Part shown: positions 45,063 to 57,419 of the stretch, piece by piece
Numbering within the stretch: the first letter of the stretch is position 1
Layout of the letters: each line of letters opens with the position of its first letter
Assembly: GCF_018446385.1 (NCBI RefSeq)
Contig: NC_056000.1
Location: forward strand, 52,546,722 to 52,610,721
DNA length: 64,000 nucleotides
Origin: Zingiber officinale
Taxonomy: Eukaryota > Streptophyta > Magnoliopsida > Zingiberales > Zingiberaceae
Direction: 5' to 3'
Program-made: the position numbers and the translations under genes
The notes under the pieces: model-generated
What the model was told of the DNA's origin: nothing
The model's input: the letters and a program-made list of their open reading frames with translations, nothing else
Database searches by the model: none

Positions 45063-46182
45063 TGTAGGGATCTTATGCAAAAAATAATACAATGTAGCGA
45101 AAAAAGGATCTCTCCAAAGATCCTTGTGGATACTGTATATTATGTTTTGCTATTCTATCAGATAGAATAGTTACCTTTGTTGTGTGAACTAGTACTCTCG
45201 ACAGTAACTTTGGTCAGATGTAGATCTCAACACGATCAACACATTTGCGCCTCTACGTTTTCTGTCTGTCTCATGAACTCATGACTTGGAGAAGAAATAA
45301 CCTTTATCATGCTAGTGACTACCCAAGGTTGTTTCTTTAGCCAAGAGAAGTAGAGAAAGAAGAAAAAAAAAACAAATGGATGACCATCACCCAAACAGTT
45401 ACTTCACCTTTATAAGGATACTTCACAAAAAAATTAGTTTACCAAAAAGATTACTTTACCAAAAATGTTACTTAACCTAAATGTTACTTTTACAAATGAC
45501 TTTTATACTCATCCAATGAATACAAAAGGTTTATACCTTTTAGTCTCCCTTTTTTATGAATACTTCATTAATCTCTATTAATGGTCATTAATCTTCTTTA
45601 GTGAGTCGGATGCTAATATATTAGATTAACCATTAATCTAATAAGTCATTAACCTAATAAGTCAATGAGTTTAGTCCAAATTCATTTGAGTCTAATTCAA
45701 CAAGTCAAATTCGGATTAGACTCAACCCTATGACTCATCTCTAAATCAACATGTTATTTGTGTATGACCCAATATGCTCTCATAATGTTGGTAATGTATC
45801 TAAAATCATTTTAGATACATAAGAATGAGTGACATCTAGAAATGCATCATTGCTATCCAAGTGATGAGAATGTCGAGATTTGATCTAACCTTTCTGTGTC
45901 TATTATCTTGTATGACTCAATCTTTCTATCCTTGATATCTAGATTAATCAATGAGACATAGAACATGTCATCCTTTTATCAATCTTTATATTTCTTGATC
46001 TTTAAGTAGACACACTGAATCAAATAAGCTCAATATCGTATATTGACTCATTTTAATACGACCATGCATTCTTGTGTGCTATTAATCAAGGGATCTACAG
46101 ATATCACTTTCGTCATATGGAAGGGATAAATCCTATCTACATCACTCACATCCCTTCACATAACATATTACTGATACTAATA
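45063..46182 (-). mobile_element. Solo LTR inserted in the 76-bp array
   Basis: 1120 bp bounded by GAACT (45058-45062) and GAATT (46183-46187), a 5-bp duplication with one change, in the middle of an array unit. It starts TGTAGGGATC and ends ACTAATA, probably once ACTAACA. On the minus strand that gives the usual TGTTAGTATC start and a CCCTACA end. No internal retrotransposon sequence remains. Confidence 0.78.
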
Positions 46183-46187
46183 GAATT

Positions 46188-46250
46188 GACCCTTAAAGGT
46201 TCGCCCAGCTCGAGGACTGATCGGACATATACACCTTGTTTTAACTTTAA
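46188..46250. repeat. 76-bp array, right remnant
   Basis: GACCCTTAAAGGTTCG and CCCAGCTCGAGGACTGATCGG continue the array unit broken by the solo LTR. Confidence 0.65.
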
Positions 46251-46310
46251 CTACCACTTCGTTCTAACTTTGACTCTCACCTCACCTTGACCATCGACTC
46301 CCCATTACCT

Positions 46311-46396
46311 TTAGGACCACTCCTAACGCGTTATATCATCACCATTTGTTGAATTAGGACCACTCCTAACGCGTTATATCATCACCATTTGTTGAA
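46311..46396. repeat. Perfect 43-bp tandem duplication
   Basis: TTAGGACCACTCCTAACGCG begins at 46311 and again at 46354; the two units look identical. Confidence 0.9.
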
Positions 46397-46530
46397 TTAT
46401 CATTATACTTGTAGTTACCTCTCAAGTTCTTTTATTTGCATACTTAATATACACATCAAAATAATAAAATAGTATAAATTCAATTTAAAAAATAAAATAA
46501 TAATATAATTTTTAAAAATCATAATTTTTT

Positions 46531-46662
46531 ATTCAAATTAAATGGGACACAATATAATAAATCAAAACTCATTTATTCAAATTAAATGGGACACAATATA
46601 ATAAATCAAAACTCATTTATTCAAATTAAATGGGACACAATATAATAAATCAAAACTCATTT
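46531..46662. repeat. Three copies of a 44-bp AT-rich unit
   Basis: ATTCAAATTAAATGGGACAC begins at 46531, 46575 and 46619, with no visible differences between units. Confidence 0.9.
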
Positions 46663-47129
46663 ATACGTCTACAATTAATTATTGAATAAAACCCATCTAG
46701 TCTAAGGAAAAAAAAAGAAAAAAAAAATCATTATCATTTAAATCATTTTCAAAAAATCATTATCATTTAAATCATTTTCAGAGCTTCAAATAGTCTAGTT
46801 AGTCAAGTACCCGGCATGTCTCACTCAACTTCATGTGGTCCTTAAGCGCTAGGGTGATTACGATTATCAATGGAACACCTAAAAACTTTCAAAGTGCCTA
46901 GCATAGAGCACAACAGGAAGTCTGTTGCGAAATGTGCAAGTGCAAGTGCAAGTTCAAACTTATGCATCTTTGGCGCTAGCTTGAGGCCCTGTAAATAAAC
47001 ACGGAAGAATTACCATACTGCAGTTGGATAAACAGCAAACAACCAAACATCCATCAAGCAAGCACCAATTGACACAGCCGATTCAAAAGCTGAATAAGCG
47101 CGAAAATCAACCGCCATCAGAAACTAGCA
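46663..47129. other. 3' flank of the BEL1-like gene
   Basis: AT-rich, with a short duplication (ATCATTATCATTTAAATC at about 46727 and 46757). The part next to 47130 should be the BEL1-like 3' UTR. No other gene seen. Confidence 0.5.
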
Positions 47130-50100
47130 TCAGCCCACAAAGTCGTGGAGCATTTGGGTTCCAAAAGGCCTCATTTGCTGAGGATTTTGCGGCCCGCCGT
47201 CGTGCTTCAAGCCCAAGGTCAATGACACAGCTTCAATCCCACCGATGTCCATTGCATGCTGGTAAGTCGCGAAGCTCATCAGGCTGTCATCCATGCTTGA
47301 CAGCATCTCACACTCCTCAACCCTCGATCTCTTGTCGCCTTGCCATGGTTCCAGATTCTGGCAGCTCTCACTGTTGAAGACGGGATACATGGAAGTGCAG
47401 CTCATTGGTCCGATACATTGCTGTTGTGGCCTCGGATTGCTAGCAGAGCATATTCCGTTGTCTGTAGTAGGCCTTGTGTCTCTTGAATTGGCTGAATTGA
47501 GATCCATTCCACCCATTCCCTTGCTCTCAAGCATATGAATCTCTTCTATCATAGGCTTCCATAATCGCACCCGGGCATTGATGAACCAGTTAGAAACCTA
47601 CAATCAGTAACACAATTATATAACAACTCATCGGAAACTGTTTTCACGATTCGAACCAGTGATCTCCAAATTATATTATACGGTAGCAAATTTACCATTG
47701 GGCTATGTAAAATTAGTATACTGTATTTTAGAGACAATCATAGAAAACGAAGACATACCTGATTCCGCGACAAGCCAGTCTGGGTTGCTAGCATGTGCTT
47801 ATCTGTATCTGTTGGATACCTAAAGATGAAACATGAAATGAATGCTAAACTTAGTCCGAATTTCACGATAACCATCCTAAAAGAACATGAATAAGAATGC
47901 TCACGGGTGAAGGAAATGCTCGAATAACCAGGCCCTTAGAACAGAGACGGCGCGCTCTGGCAACCCCCTCTGAGGCCTCCAAACTGGCTGGTTGTTCTCC
48001 ATGAAACCTAGAGTACTGTTTTCACCCATCTTTTGTTTCCGAAGATTTTGATCCAGGTACTTCAGCCGTGGTGTCGCCGTAGAACTAGGCGATGAGATGA
48101 ACTCCTCACCGAGGGCTTTGCTTACGTGCCTTATCTGATCTGATATGGTAGTCTTTAAGCTTCGGAAATGTTTTGAGATGGTCTTGAGAGCTTGCGAAGC
48201 GTATGGTATCGCAGAACTGAGGCCAGCAACAGACTCAAAGGAGGAAACTACCATTTGCATTTGTTGGTGGTACTGCTTATATTTTTTGCATACCTACACA
48301 ATCCAAAGTGCCCGCTAATTAGGATCGGTACAGAGACTTCGGTTAAGATGAAGCATGAATAAGACATCAAAACAGGTAACCCGATTTGATGAAGAGACTA
48401 TCAAGTCACATGAAATTCAAATTTAAAGATTCCGAGGTAGAAGTGCAATGAAAGCAAGATTTAAAGACACTTCAAGAGAAAAGGGGGAAAAATCATAAAT
48501 AATGGTGTAGAAGAATAGCATCCACTTAATTAAGAATCATTAATTAAAAATAGAGCAGGAACTACGGAAGTTGAATCATAATCCTGAAAGAACTGGTTAG
48601 AAGATCAGGAGACTGATTCCTTCAACACAAAAAACAACCACCTATACATACATGAATTACACCTAGAATTTCAATACCAAAGCCTAGTCGCCAACCGACA
48701 CTCCCACTAAACAATTTTATAAAGACTATCCATTACATTCAACACAATATAGTAAATTTATCATGCAAACACAAAGAAATATGGAAATAAATGGCAATAA
48801 ATACAAAAAAAATGTCTATTTTTTATGCATTTAAAGCAAAATTTTAATTGATATACTTGTGTCTTCAGTCTTTCGCTGATACAAATAGGGAGACTGATCG
48901 AAAGCAAATGCACACAAGGAAGGGTCTTCTACTCTTCTTTACTCTTTATAATTCTATCTTAAATTTCTTGTCCTCATCACTGCTCAAAATTGCCAAGAGA
49001 TTGAGGGAAATTCTTGTTGATTTTGATAAATTTGTAAACCTGATTCAAATGTGATTTATATCTCAATTAAAATCTATAAATTGATTTTTTTTATAAAAAA
49101 AATGTTTAATAACTTCATGAAACAAATAATAATTTAACAATCAATACATTTTGATTATTTATTGCCTCCGTGAAGTTAATTAATTATCTAAAGCACATTC
49201 ATAATCTGCTAATTAATAGTTTTAAATATGAATTTATTAAAATAATAAGAATAATATGATATTATTGTTAGAACAATTGACCCCAAGGTTTCGATATTTA
49301 TTTAACAATATGTTAAATGAGATCTAATCAAGGTTGACTAAGTTAATTAGAAGTCCACAAGTCAAGGCTGACCTAGGCAAAGGGAAATTCAAATCGAATA
49401 TTTGGTAAGGAAATAGTCTAAACAGATCAAGATAACCGAATGTTCGGCAAGAGAAAAATTCTAACGGAGTGATCCTTAGATAATAAGAAGCAAAGTTGTA
49501 AATGAGTCAAGCTGAGCTCAAGCTAGCTTGGGCTCGAGCTCGGCTCGATTTATACCGACTAGACTCGAGCTTGCTCAAGCTGATAGAGTTGAGCTCGAGC
49601 TCGATATTTAATTATGAGCTATTTTTTAAATTATTTTTTAATAAATAAATTAATATATTATATATTATAAAATATATAAATATATATATTATTACTTACT
49701 CGTTTGGCTCGACGAGCCAATAATAATTAGATTCGAGCTCAGCTCAATCTCGGTCGAGCTTAGCTCAAGCTCAGCTCAAGTTTTGATCGAACCGCACGCG
49801 AGCGGCTCATGAGCAGCTTGGCTCATTTGCACCCCTAGTAAGAAATCTTGGAAAACATGAATTCCACGCAAGAGGAAAAAATCCTAAGGATATGAACCTT
49901 AGATAGTAAGAAATCTTTAAATAGTGAACTCCAAACAAAAGAAAAACTCTAACATCTTGTTTGGAATCCTATGGAATTTAATTCCTATGGTAATTGGAAT
50001 TCAATTTCATAGTTTGGAATGAATTTTTGAGACGGATTTGATATGGAATTCAATTTCAATTCCATTCAAAATGTGAATAGTAAATCAGACCTCAAATGGT

Positions 50101-53100
50101 CAAATTTGGATAAGGATTTACCATGAACAACTAAAATTACTTAATTGTCCTTTTAACTTAAAACCCTTTTTTTCATCTGCCGACTCTCTTGTTTTCTCCC
50201 GCCTTTCTCCCGTGCGTCGTTTCTCCTTGTGTCGAAAACTTCTCCTTGCACCGTTTCTCCCATACGTCACCTTTTTCATACTGCTGTCTTAACTGTGCGA
50301 TCCCTTCTTCCTATTCTCTAATACTTAACTTGATTATTAAATGATTAGTTATGAGGATAAAATGGTAAATGTATAAGAATGTAATTCAATTCAAATAGAT
50401 TCCAAATTAAGGAATTCAATTCAATTCTATTATTCACTAATCCATTCCAAACATAGGAATTGAATTCAATTTATGCTAGAATTCAATTCCTAATGGAATT
50501 CAATTCAATTCCTTCACTTAAGTTGTTTCCAAACAGGATGTAAGAGAGTAAATTCAAGGTAGTAAGAAATCTTAGAGGAGTGAATTCCACGCAACTATGA
50601 TCGAGGTCGACCGAACCAGCGAATTTGAACGACTGAAGTACATTATTTTGCTATACTATTGTGCTAACTCGGTATTGCAAGAAAGTGTTAATGGATTGGG
50701 TTGATTAGTCATTAAGCAAAAGAAATCCAAATAAGCCAATTGGACTATATATTTTGCGGATAAGTTAAGGCAAGTCCTTGACTTTCCAGTAATGGAAAGC
50801 AATGCAGATGTGTCCCATTTAGAACAAACCTTAGGCGTTGATCTAGCTAAAAAAACCAATGAAAAATTTTAAATTGAGATCGGACAGTCTTTTCTAACTC
50901 TATTTGGATTATTATAATCTATTGTAATAATTTTGTTTTGTAGAAAAACAAAATTTATGTAACTAAAGATTTCCGTCGATCAAATAGGGTGGTTTGATCT
51001 ATCGATCAGAGCAGATAGGCATAGATCATCAGTTGACTAATCAAAGGGATCAGTCAATCAGGCACATATGGAAAGAGCAAATTGGATGAGATCGGATCAA
51101 ACAGTAAAAAAAAAGTTATAGTCCAGTCTGATCATCAGTAGATCGGACAAGCAGATTACGTGAGATTGATCTAATCGAATTGAAGGAAGGAAAGATTAGG
51201 GTCCAATCGACTTATAGGACATTCAATGGACCGGATGTTTAGTCGGCCGAATAGAGATTATAAAGAAGCCTTGAGATCCGAGGCTCTACAATCAATTATC
51301 TCATCAATATCTCCTTTCCTCCTTTCATGCCAGCACCACTGTTGCTACACCAATAGGCTCTCCGACAACCTATGACGAAATATAACATCCTACATTGTCG
51401 TTATATTGTTTACATACTTGCAATTACATTAAAAGGGATAGTAGCATGTTTTATCTTCTTCATCTCTTGTACGAGTTATCTCTTCTTCTCTAAAATTTTT
51501 TTGAAAAGGAGAATATTAGTAAATTGTCCATTTGAAATCGGTACAAGCAAATTGTGGGCCTTGAAGGAACAGTCACCGGACTATGAACCAAGTTCTCAGT
51601 TTTAGTTTTCCGCTACATCTCTGTTTGATTTTTGTAAAAGAAAAGAAAGATTTTCAAACGAACGATATTCACCCCTTCTATCTCACAATTCAGTCCTACA
51701 ATTACTAACTTGATAATAATGATAATATGTCATTATTAATATACTGTATTACTATTTTTATCTTTTTTTTGTTCTAATATTTATTATTTATAATGGATGT
51801 TACAAACTATATGATAATTGATAAATAAAAAGCACATGTTAATATGATACATTTTATATCTGAAATAATTTTACTTAGTATTACCAATTTCCAACCAAAA
51901 CCTCCATGTGAAGATTTTGAATATTTTACTTGTTTTACTAATTAGCATCTTATTTTATTTTTTTTAATATTTTGGTTAATTTTACAAATAATATGTGAAG
52001 ATCAAATTTTAAAAACAAAATAAACTTGATTTTAATTAGGAAAAACAAGTTGATTGAAAGAATAGGATTATGCCAAAATATTTCAGCTGAATCCCCTTCA
52101 ATGAGAGAGATATAAGTACAAATTTCACACACTAGACATATTCGTAATCTCTACTCACAACATAAATACATGAACTATATAAAAGTCCCTCAAAATAATT
52201 TGTCATAAGTTTACTTTCCAACATTTTCTCCATGTTGGAACACCTTTTATTCTCATTTATTTTTGGGTCATGTAATTAGTTAAATAAATGGCAGTTAAAT
52301 TGTTTTAAATATCTTAATGGGTTTAACTCAAGTTATTTTTAAAATGTAACTCGAATATCTAAGTTTGATTAAAATATAATATATATTGAATCATGATGCA
52401 TATGAATTATGAAACCATATAATATACTCATATCTCATTATAGATAATTTTTTTATATAAAAAAAATCAATAGGCTATAATAACTAATGCACAGTGATAA
52501 CCTAAACCTAGCTAGGGTAATTTTCTTTTATCATGCCATGATTAGCAGAGATTTATTATACAAGAACGATCTCCACAAAGACACAAAAAGAATCCTATTA
52601 ACTATGTATTAAATAATACTGGCTATTACATCAATTGTACACCTACAATGAATATTATACCTAGCCAAGTAGGCCTATCAAACTATTTTATACGTATAGT
52701 CAAAATCAATCAATCAATCACCTCAATTCCAAAGTAATATGAACTAATTAACACGATGATGGGGGAAAGAACATCAGATAGAGACTTGTATAAGGAGCTA
52801 GAAATCAATGATTTTTTTTCTTTCTTTATTCTTCTTTTATTTTTGAAAAGGCGAATTGAATGAAATTTGCGAATCAATTACCTCTTCTTGCATTTGGAGT
52901 AGCTTTGCCTTCTTCTGTTGGAACTCCGGCCGGTGAATCTTGGAAGAAGTAATGGAAGTAGTCCCGGCACTTGCTTGCTCAACTCGGGCCGCCTCCGGTG
53001 CCGAGCCATGCAATGCCGACGTCGATGCTGCACTCGCGCAACCGATAGATTCGCTGTCCTTCTCGCTGGGCGGATCGGCGGTGCCATAGCACCGCTTTGA

Positions 53101-53895
53101 GAGCTTGGAGCCGGTCACTGAGCTGCAACATTCGTCGAGCAGCAGCTGCGCCGGCCTCAGGAACCGGGAGTTCTTCAAGATCGTTGCGTAGCCGGTGAAT
53201 GGCCCCAGAGGGCCGGCGCCGCGGCCCACCACGTCTTGCAGCGACCCGCCGCTGCCGGTGAACGACCTATCGCAGATTGAGATCTTAGGGTGCGCGGAGG
53301 AAGGCCCCGCAGCGACCGACGCTAGGGTCAATGACAAGCCTCGTGATGCTCCTCCGACCACGACGGCTGCCTCGTCGACGCCAGTCCACTCCACAGGCAT
53401 GTGCCTTGCGTCCATCAGGGAGCTGGCAGCGCCGCCGTGTGCGTCCGTGGCGTAGCTTGGCAAGAAATGCACCTCGCCGGCGCCGCCGCATCCGTCGACC
53501 GTCGACCATGAGCAAGGCGGGGCCTGCGCGATCCCCGACTGCAAGTCTGCGACAGCTGGGTCGTGGATCCCCGTCGTAAACCCGCTGATTTTGGGCTGAT
53601 GGCAGTAGAGATGAGTGTACGGCGGCGGCTGCGGCGGCGTCAGCGTCCAGTCGCATGCGGACTGAGGCTGGAGGGCGACGTCGCCCAGGATCACAGTAGA
53701 CGAAGTGGCGCCCAGAGGAACCTGGCCGCCGGAAGCCGCGAATTCCTGGGCGGCGGCCGAAGCCGCGGAGGAAAACATGATCGAGTCGAGGCCAAGGCCG
53801 GCGTCGAGCGGGGGCTGAAAGAGATCGTACTGGAGGCGGAGCTTGTCGCGGCGGCTCTGTTGGGCGACGTGGACGTCCGGCCGAAAGCCGCTCAT
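47130..53895 (-). CDS. BEL1-like (BELL) TALE homeodomain transcription factor, four exons
   Basis: BELL proteins pair with KNOX homeodomain proteins to control meristem, inflorescence and organ identity in the nucleus. Exons on the minus strand: 53895-52882, 48293-47905, 47819-47759 and 47597-47130, all GT-AG with consistent phases, giving 643 aa. Order: an N-terminal ZIBEL-like motif (GLSLTLAS), a SKY-type box ([19 protein letters not shown]), the BELL domain spanning exons 1 and 2 ([15 protein letters not shown], then [16 protein letters not shown] and [16 protein letters not shown]), a TALE homeodomain ([20 protein letters not shown], with the PYP three-residue insertion, then [15 protein letters not shown]), and a C-terminal ZIBEL motif (VSLTLGL). 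The ATG at 53895 is used because the frame upstream opens only at TTG. Exon 1 is very GC-rich. Intron 1 is 4588 bp and carries mobile elements. I do not assign a specific ortholog. Confidence 0.93.
49488..49834. mobile_element. Small hAT-like non-autonomous element
   Basis: 347 bp rich in GAGCTCGAGCT-type repeats. The left end, TTGTAAATGAGTCAAGC, and the right end, GCTTGGCTCATTTGCACCCC, are imperfect inverted repeats. Possible 8-bp duplication: ATAATAAG (49480-49487) and CTAGTAAG (49835-49842), two mismatches; a nearby repeat of the host sequence reads ATAGTAAG. Confidence 0.55.
49953..50540. mobile_element. MITE, PIF/Harbinger type, 588 bp
   Basis: The inverted ends CATCTTGTTTGGAAT and, on the other strand, CATCCTGTTTGGAAA are flanked by TAA (49950-49952 and 50541-50543), the three-base duplication of this superfamily. 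Subterminal GGAATTGAATTCAATT palindromes are present. No transposase. Confidence 0.65.
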
Positions 53896-53942
53896 GCCGA
53901 TCCCGCCCAAGTTTGCGGTGACGGTGGTCGGCCAAGAGACAT
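53892..53942 (-). other. uORF overlapping the BEL1-like start codon
   Basis: The ATG at 53942 opens a 16-codon frame on the minus strand, ending in a TGA whose first two bases are the TG of the main ATG (sequence ATGA). If the transcript starts near the TATA-like site at about 54050, this is the only upstream ATG in the leader. Confidence 0.55.
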
Positions 53943-54046
53943 GTGTTGGTGGCGGCTTAACTTAGGGGAGAGAGAGAGGGGGGGAGAGGGAGGGCCGGGG
54001 AAAAGAGAAAGAGCGATGCAAGGCTTTTAGAGGCCAATAATTTGCT

Positions 54047-54058
54047 AGGCTATATATT
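54047..54058 (-). promoter_or_regulatory. Possible TATA box of the BEL1-like gene
   Basis: GAATATATAG on the minus strand, about 155 bp upstream of the BEL1-like ATG, at the edge of a GC-rich region. A TATA position is plausible; transcription could also start farther upstream. Confidence 0.35.
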
Positions 54059-54059
54059 C

Positions 54060-55660
54060 AATCCCCCTGTATCTAGCTTCTGCCCCGAATCCACAGCAAG
54101 TACAAAGCGAGATCACAAGAGAGCAAACGACTGTAAAGCGAGTGAGAGAGAGAGGAAACCAACAAAGGGATGGCGATGGTGGCTTTGAGGATTCCAATTC
54201 CATGCGTCAGAGGGAGTGCACATGGACGCACTGCTGCTGCTGCAGCAGCAGCAGAGGCAGGCAGGGAAGGATCGATGTGGCAAAGCAGCGAAGGGAGAGC
54301 TTTTTATATCTGACTTGCTACAACCCCCTTCACGACAACGACGCAGCGACCCCACTCACCTTCCTCTCCCTCGATCCCTTCCCCATTCGAGCACTCTGTT
54401 TTTATGCGCGCGCAAAGCATAGCTGAGTTTTTCTCTGTTTTTTCTTTCTTTCCTCTTCCACGCATCGTTTAATTAGCAAAAGCGACTTCGTGGTTAGCGA
54501 CGGCAGCCGCAGAATGCCATGAAAGGGATAAAAAACACGCAGTAGAGAACAAAACGGCAGGGAACAACGCTGCTTGCTTTTTCTCGGTGGTGGGAGGGAG
54601 AGGAAAAGCCATGACGAGACCGCGGGCACCCAGAACGACCGTTTACGAGCCGCAACGTTCGCGACGGACGGCTGAGATCGCCTCCACTTCCAGTGCCACC
54701 GGTCCCACCCGCACACGAAACCGCCATGCCCCTTTAATTTCTCCTCCGTCCCATCCGCACCCGTCGTGGACAGACGCGAGTGGCGGGTCGGCGACCAGCG
54801 GGCGGCAATAATACGGCGAAGGGGTGACGTAATGTGAGGTGGGGTCGTGGATTACCGGGAAATGGGGGCGACTCCACTGACTGCAGAGATCTTTTGCTTC
54901 GCGGTCGAGTGTTCGTCTTCTCCTTTCCCGATTCCCGATGAACCATCCATCGCCCCCGGCCACTGTGCGCGCGCGTACGGTCTCGCTGCCCCCATCCTCA
55001 TCCTCCCACACCTACGACTACAACTCCAAATGCCAGCCTGAATCGCGCGGCTTCTCCGATTCACCATCGTTCGCTTGCTTAAACTCCAGTACTGGCGTCG
55101 AGAGGCCGGCCTGCTGCCGCCGCAGGAAGAAACCTAATCCACGCAGTCAACCCTGCCCCTGCTCCACCCCCCCACGGCAGAAGGAAGGGCTACTCGCTGA
55201 GCTAGTGGATGCACCAGGGCAGCAACAGCAGTAGCAGAGGAACTTCAATGCTGTCTGCTAGTACTGCTACCTCGGCATTAATGAGATAGCAAAGTTCAAC
55301 TCCCTGTTCTGAACCAGCGTGACTTGACGGTGAGGGCGACAGAGTGAGGAATTTGAACGAGGTGACCTTTAATCTGACGGGGAGAGCCAATGAGATGATG
55401 ATCTAGCGAGGGGTTTAATTAAGAGGAGGAGAAGAGCCTTAAATTGAGTGTAATGATTAAGGAGGAAGCCTGGGAATGTGAGCTCGGAGGGAAGGACACG
55501 AGGACAGTGAGCGGAATGGAAGGAATCGGCTTGACCGCCCAATGAATGCGCTGACGGCAGAGACTGGCGTTGCGTGCCGATTTAATGCGCATCGACGCGA
55601 TTGGACGGTCCAGATATTATGCGTGTCAAGGGGGCGCTCCGCTATGCCGCAATCGTCCAA
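54060..55660. other. GC-rich upstream region of the BEL1-like gene
   Basis: 1.6 kb of raised GC with CTG/CAG runs (about 54228-54252 and 55215-55235) and GAGAGAGA tracts (54140-54155). Several open frames exist on both strands, but they overlap each other and resemble no family. It is best read as promoter, possibly with distal leader exons. Confidence 0.45.
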
Positions 55661-56679
55661 GGTTCAAATTAGCATTGAACCAAAATTTATTTTTATAATA
55701 TCTGATATTAATTTTATAATTTATGCCGTATTAAATCAATATTATGTTAGTTTTTAAAATACAATATTAAAGAGGTGCTGTCCTTTAAAACTCAGTAACA
55801 ATGATGTTATTTTGAATGTAATATCTGATGGGAGGATTAAAATAAAAAATAAATATGTGCTTTTTTAGAGAAATTTAAATGCTCAATGCTTCTTTTCATA
55901 ATTTTGTAATTTCAAATGTGCTCGAATTAAATTAAATGTATCATTATGGCATAATTCTCCTAATTAAAATCATTGTAACGATCAATTATTAAAGTTTGCC
56001 CTATATATTGTAGGGAGAGCATAAGATGTTGACTATCGATTGATGGGTCACTAGGGTTCCAAGTTGGATTCCTATAATTTGTAAGGAATTTAGTAGGGCA
56101 AGAGATAGTGGAAGACAAGGAACTATTATTTGTTACAATTTTTGCCATCACAAGTACATTGATAGAGTCCTTCGTACAGTAGTATCTTACTTTTTAGTTA
56201 AAGATTGAGCTAAATTCAAGCCTCATATAGAATTACGGAATTTTTAAGACACATCTAACTTTTTAATTTTTAAAAGAAATATTTATTTCTCATTTTATCT
56301 ATCCGCCTATTACTGTCATATTATAGTTAAAGAATAACACCACTGTAAATTAGTGGTAGAAGTGTTAAAGATAAATTTGATTCATCAATATGACCCGAAT
56401 AAATATAAAAATTATCGAGTTAGGGTTAGGAGTTTTAGGATTTTGATAAGATCGAGTTTAACCTAAAATCTGACTTGATTGATTTTATTAAGTTGGATTT
56501 AGATTAACTTGAGTTGACTTAAATTTAAGATGAAATATAATTATTTCTTTTATCTATGAGCAAAGTAGAATTTCTACCATAGAAATTCGGGAGTTGTATT
56601 TAAATTAAAATATTATTATTATGTATTTTAAATTTTTATTTAATTAGTTTTTTTAACGGTAAATTAGAGAAAAATCTCC
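55661..56679. other. AT-rich intergenic sequence
   Basis: No gene, RNA or clear repeat seen. Confidence 0.5.
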
Positions 56680-57360
56680 AATCATAATGTTAACTTTGCA
56701 TGCAATCCCCATATCTAAAAAACTTTGTTTCCATTCCCTGCATGCAAAGTATTACTTGTTTCAACTCCCTCATGCAAATATTGATACCTAAATTGCCCCT
56801 CAGATTTTTTAGGTACAAAAATTTCAAAATTGAGTACAAAAAGTTCAAAAATGAATATAATTCTTCTTAAAGTCAGTACTTTATATTAAAAATCGAGTAT
56901 ATTTTCTATCAAAATTGTCCCTCTTATTTTTTAGGTATAAAAAGTCTAAAAATAAGTATAATTCATGTTAAATTCAGCACTTTACACTATAATCTAGTAC
57001 TCTATACTAGGATCGAGTATATTTTCTATCAAAATTAACCCTCATATTTTTCGGTACAATAGTTTAAAAATGAGTATAATTCCTATTAAATTCAGCACAT
57101 TAAACTAAAATCGAGTATATTTTGAGGTGAAAAAAGAATCATACTCAATTTGATAGAAAATATACTAGATTCTAAGTTAATATACTCAATTTAAGAGGAT
57201 TTATACTGATTTATAGACTTTTTGTACATAAAAAAATCATGGGCAATTAGGTAAAGATGTTTGACTGGGGAGTGAAAACAAAGATTTTCATGAATGAGGA
57301 CTGCATGCAAAGATTTGTTTGCCAATAGGGCTGCATGCAACATTACCCTTTTATTAAAAG
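56680..57360. mobile_element. Fold-back element with long inverted arms
   Basis: The arms, about 56680-56820 and 57222-57360, are inverted copies: both contain AATGTT..TTTGCATGCA, ATCTTTGTTTTCACTCCC-like and CCTAAATTGCCC blocks in the same order when read inward. Between them lie about three tandem units of 115-125 bp (CGAGTATATTTTCTATCAAA and GAGTATAATTC). No coding sequence. It could be a Mutator-like or fold-back non-autonomous element. Confidence 0.65.
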
Positions 57361-57419
57361 AATAATAGAATACTATTGTATCGTAAAAAAATAAGATTCA
57401 ATTGATACAATCGATCTCA

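Larger units (their letters stand above)
49266..51700 (+). mobile_element. Solo LTR in intron 1 of the BEL1-like gene
   Basis: Runs from TGTTAGAACAATTGACC to CACAATTCAGTCCTACA, flanked by ATTAT (49261-49265) and ATTAC (51701-51705), a 5-bp duplication with one change. Removing the two nested DNA elements leaves about 1.5 kb. It has AAGTCAAGGCTGACC-type sequence like the other hairpin LTRs. No PBS or coding sequence remains. It is antisense to the host gene. Confidence 0.65.

Noticed and set aside
51372..51605. 77-aa hydrophobic frame in the BEL1-like intron
   Set aside because: Lies inside the solo LTR near its right end; hydrophobicity comes from T-rich sequence.
53285..53935. Arginine-rich 216-aa frame overlapping the BEL1-like first exon
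   Set aside because: Shifted-frame shadow of a GC-rich exon; it opens at TTG and has low-complexity composition.
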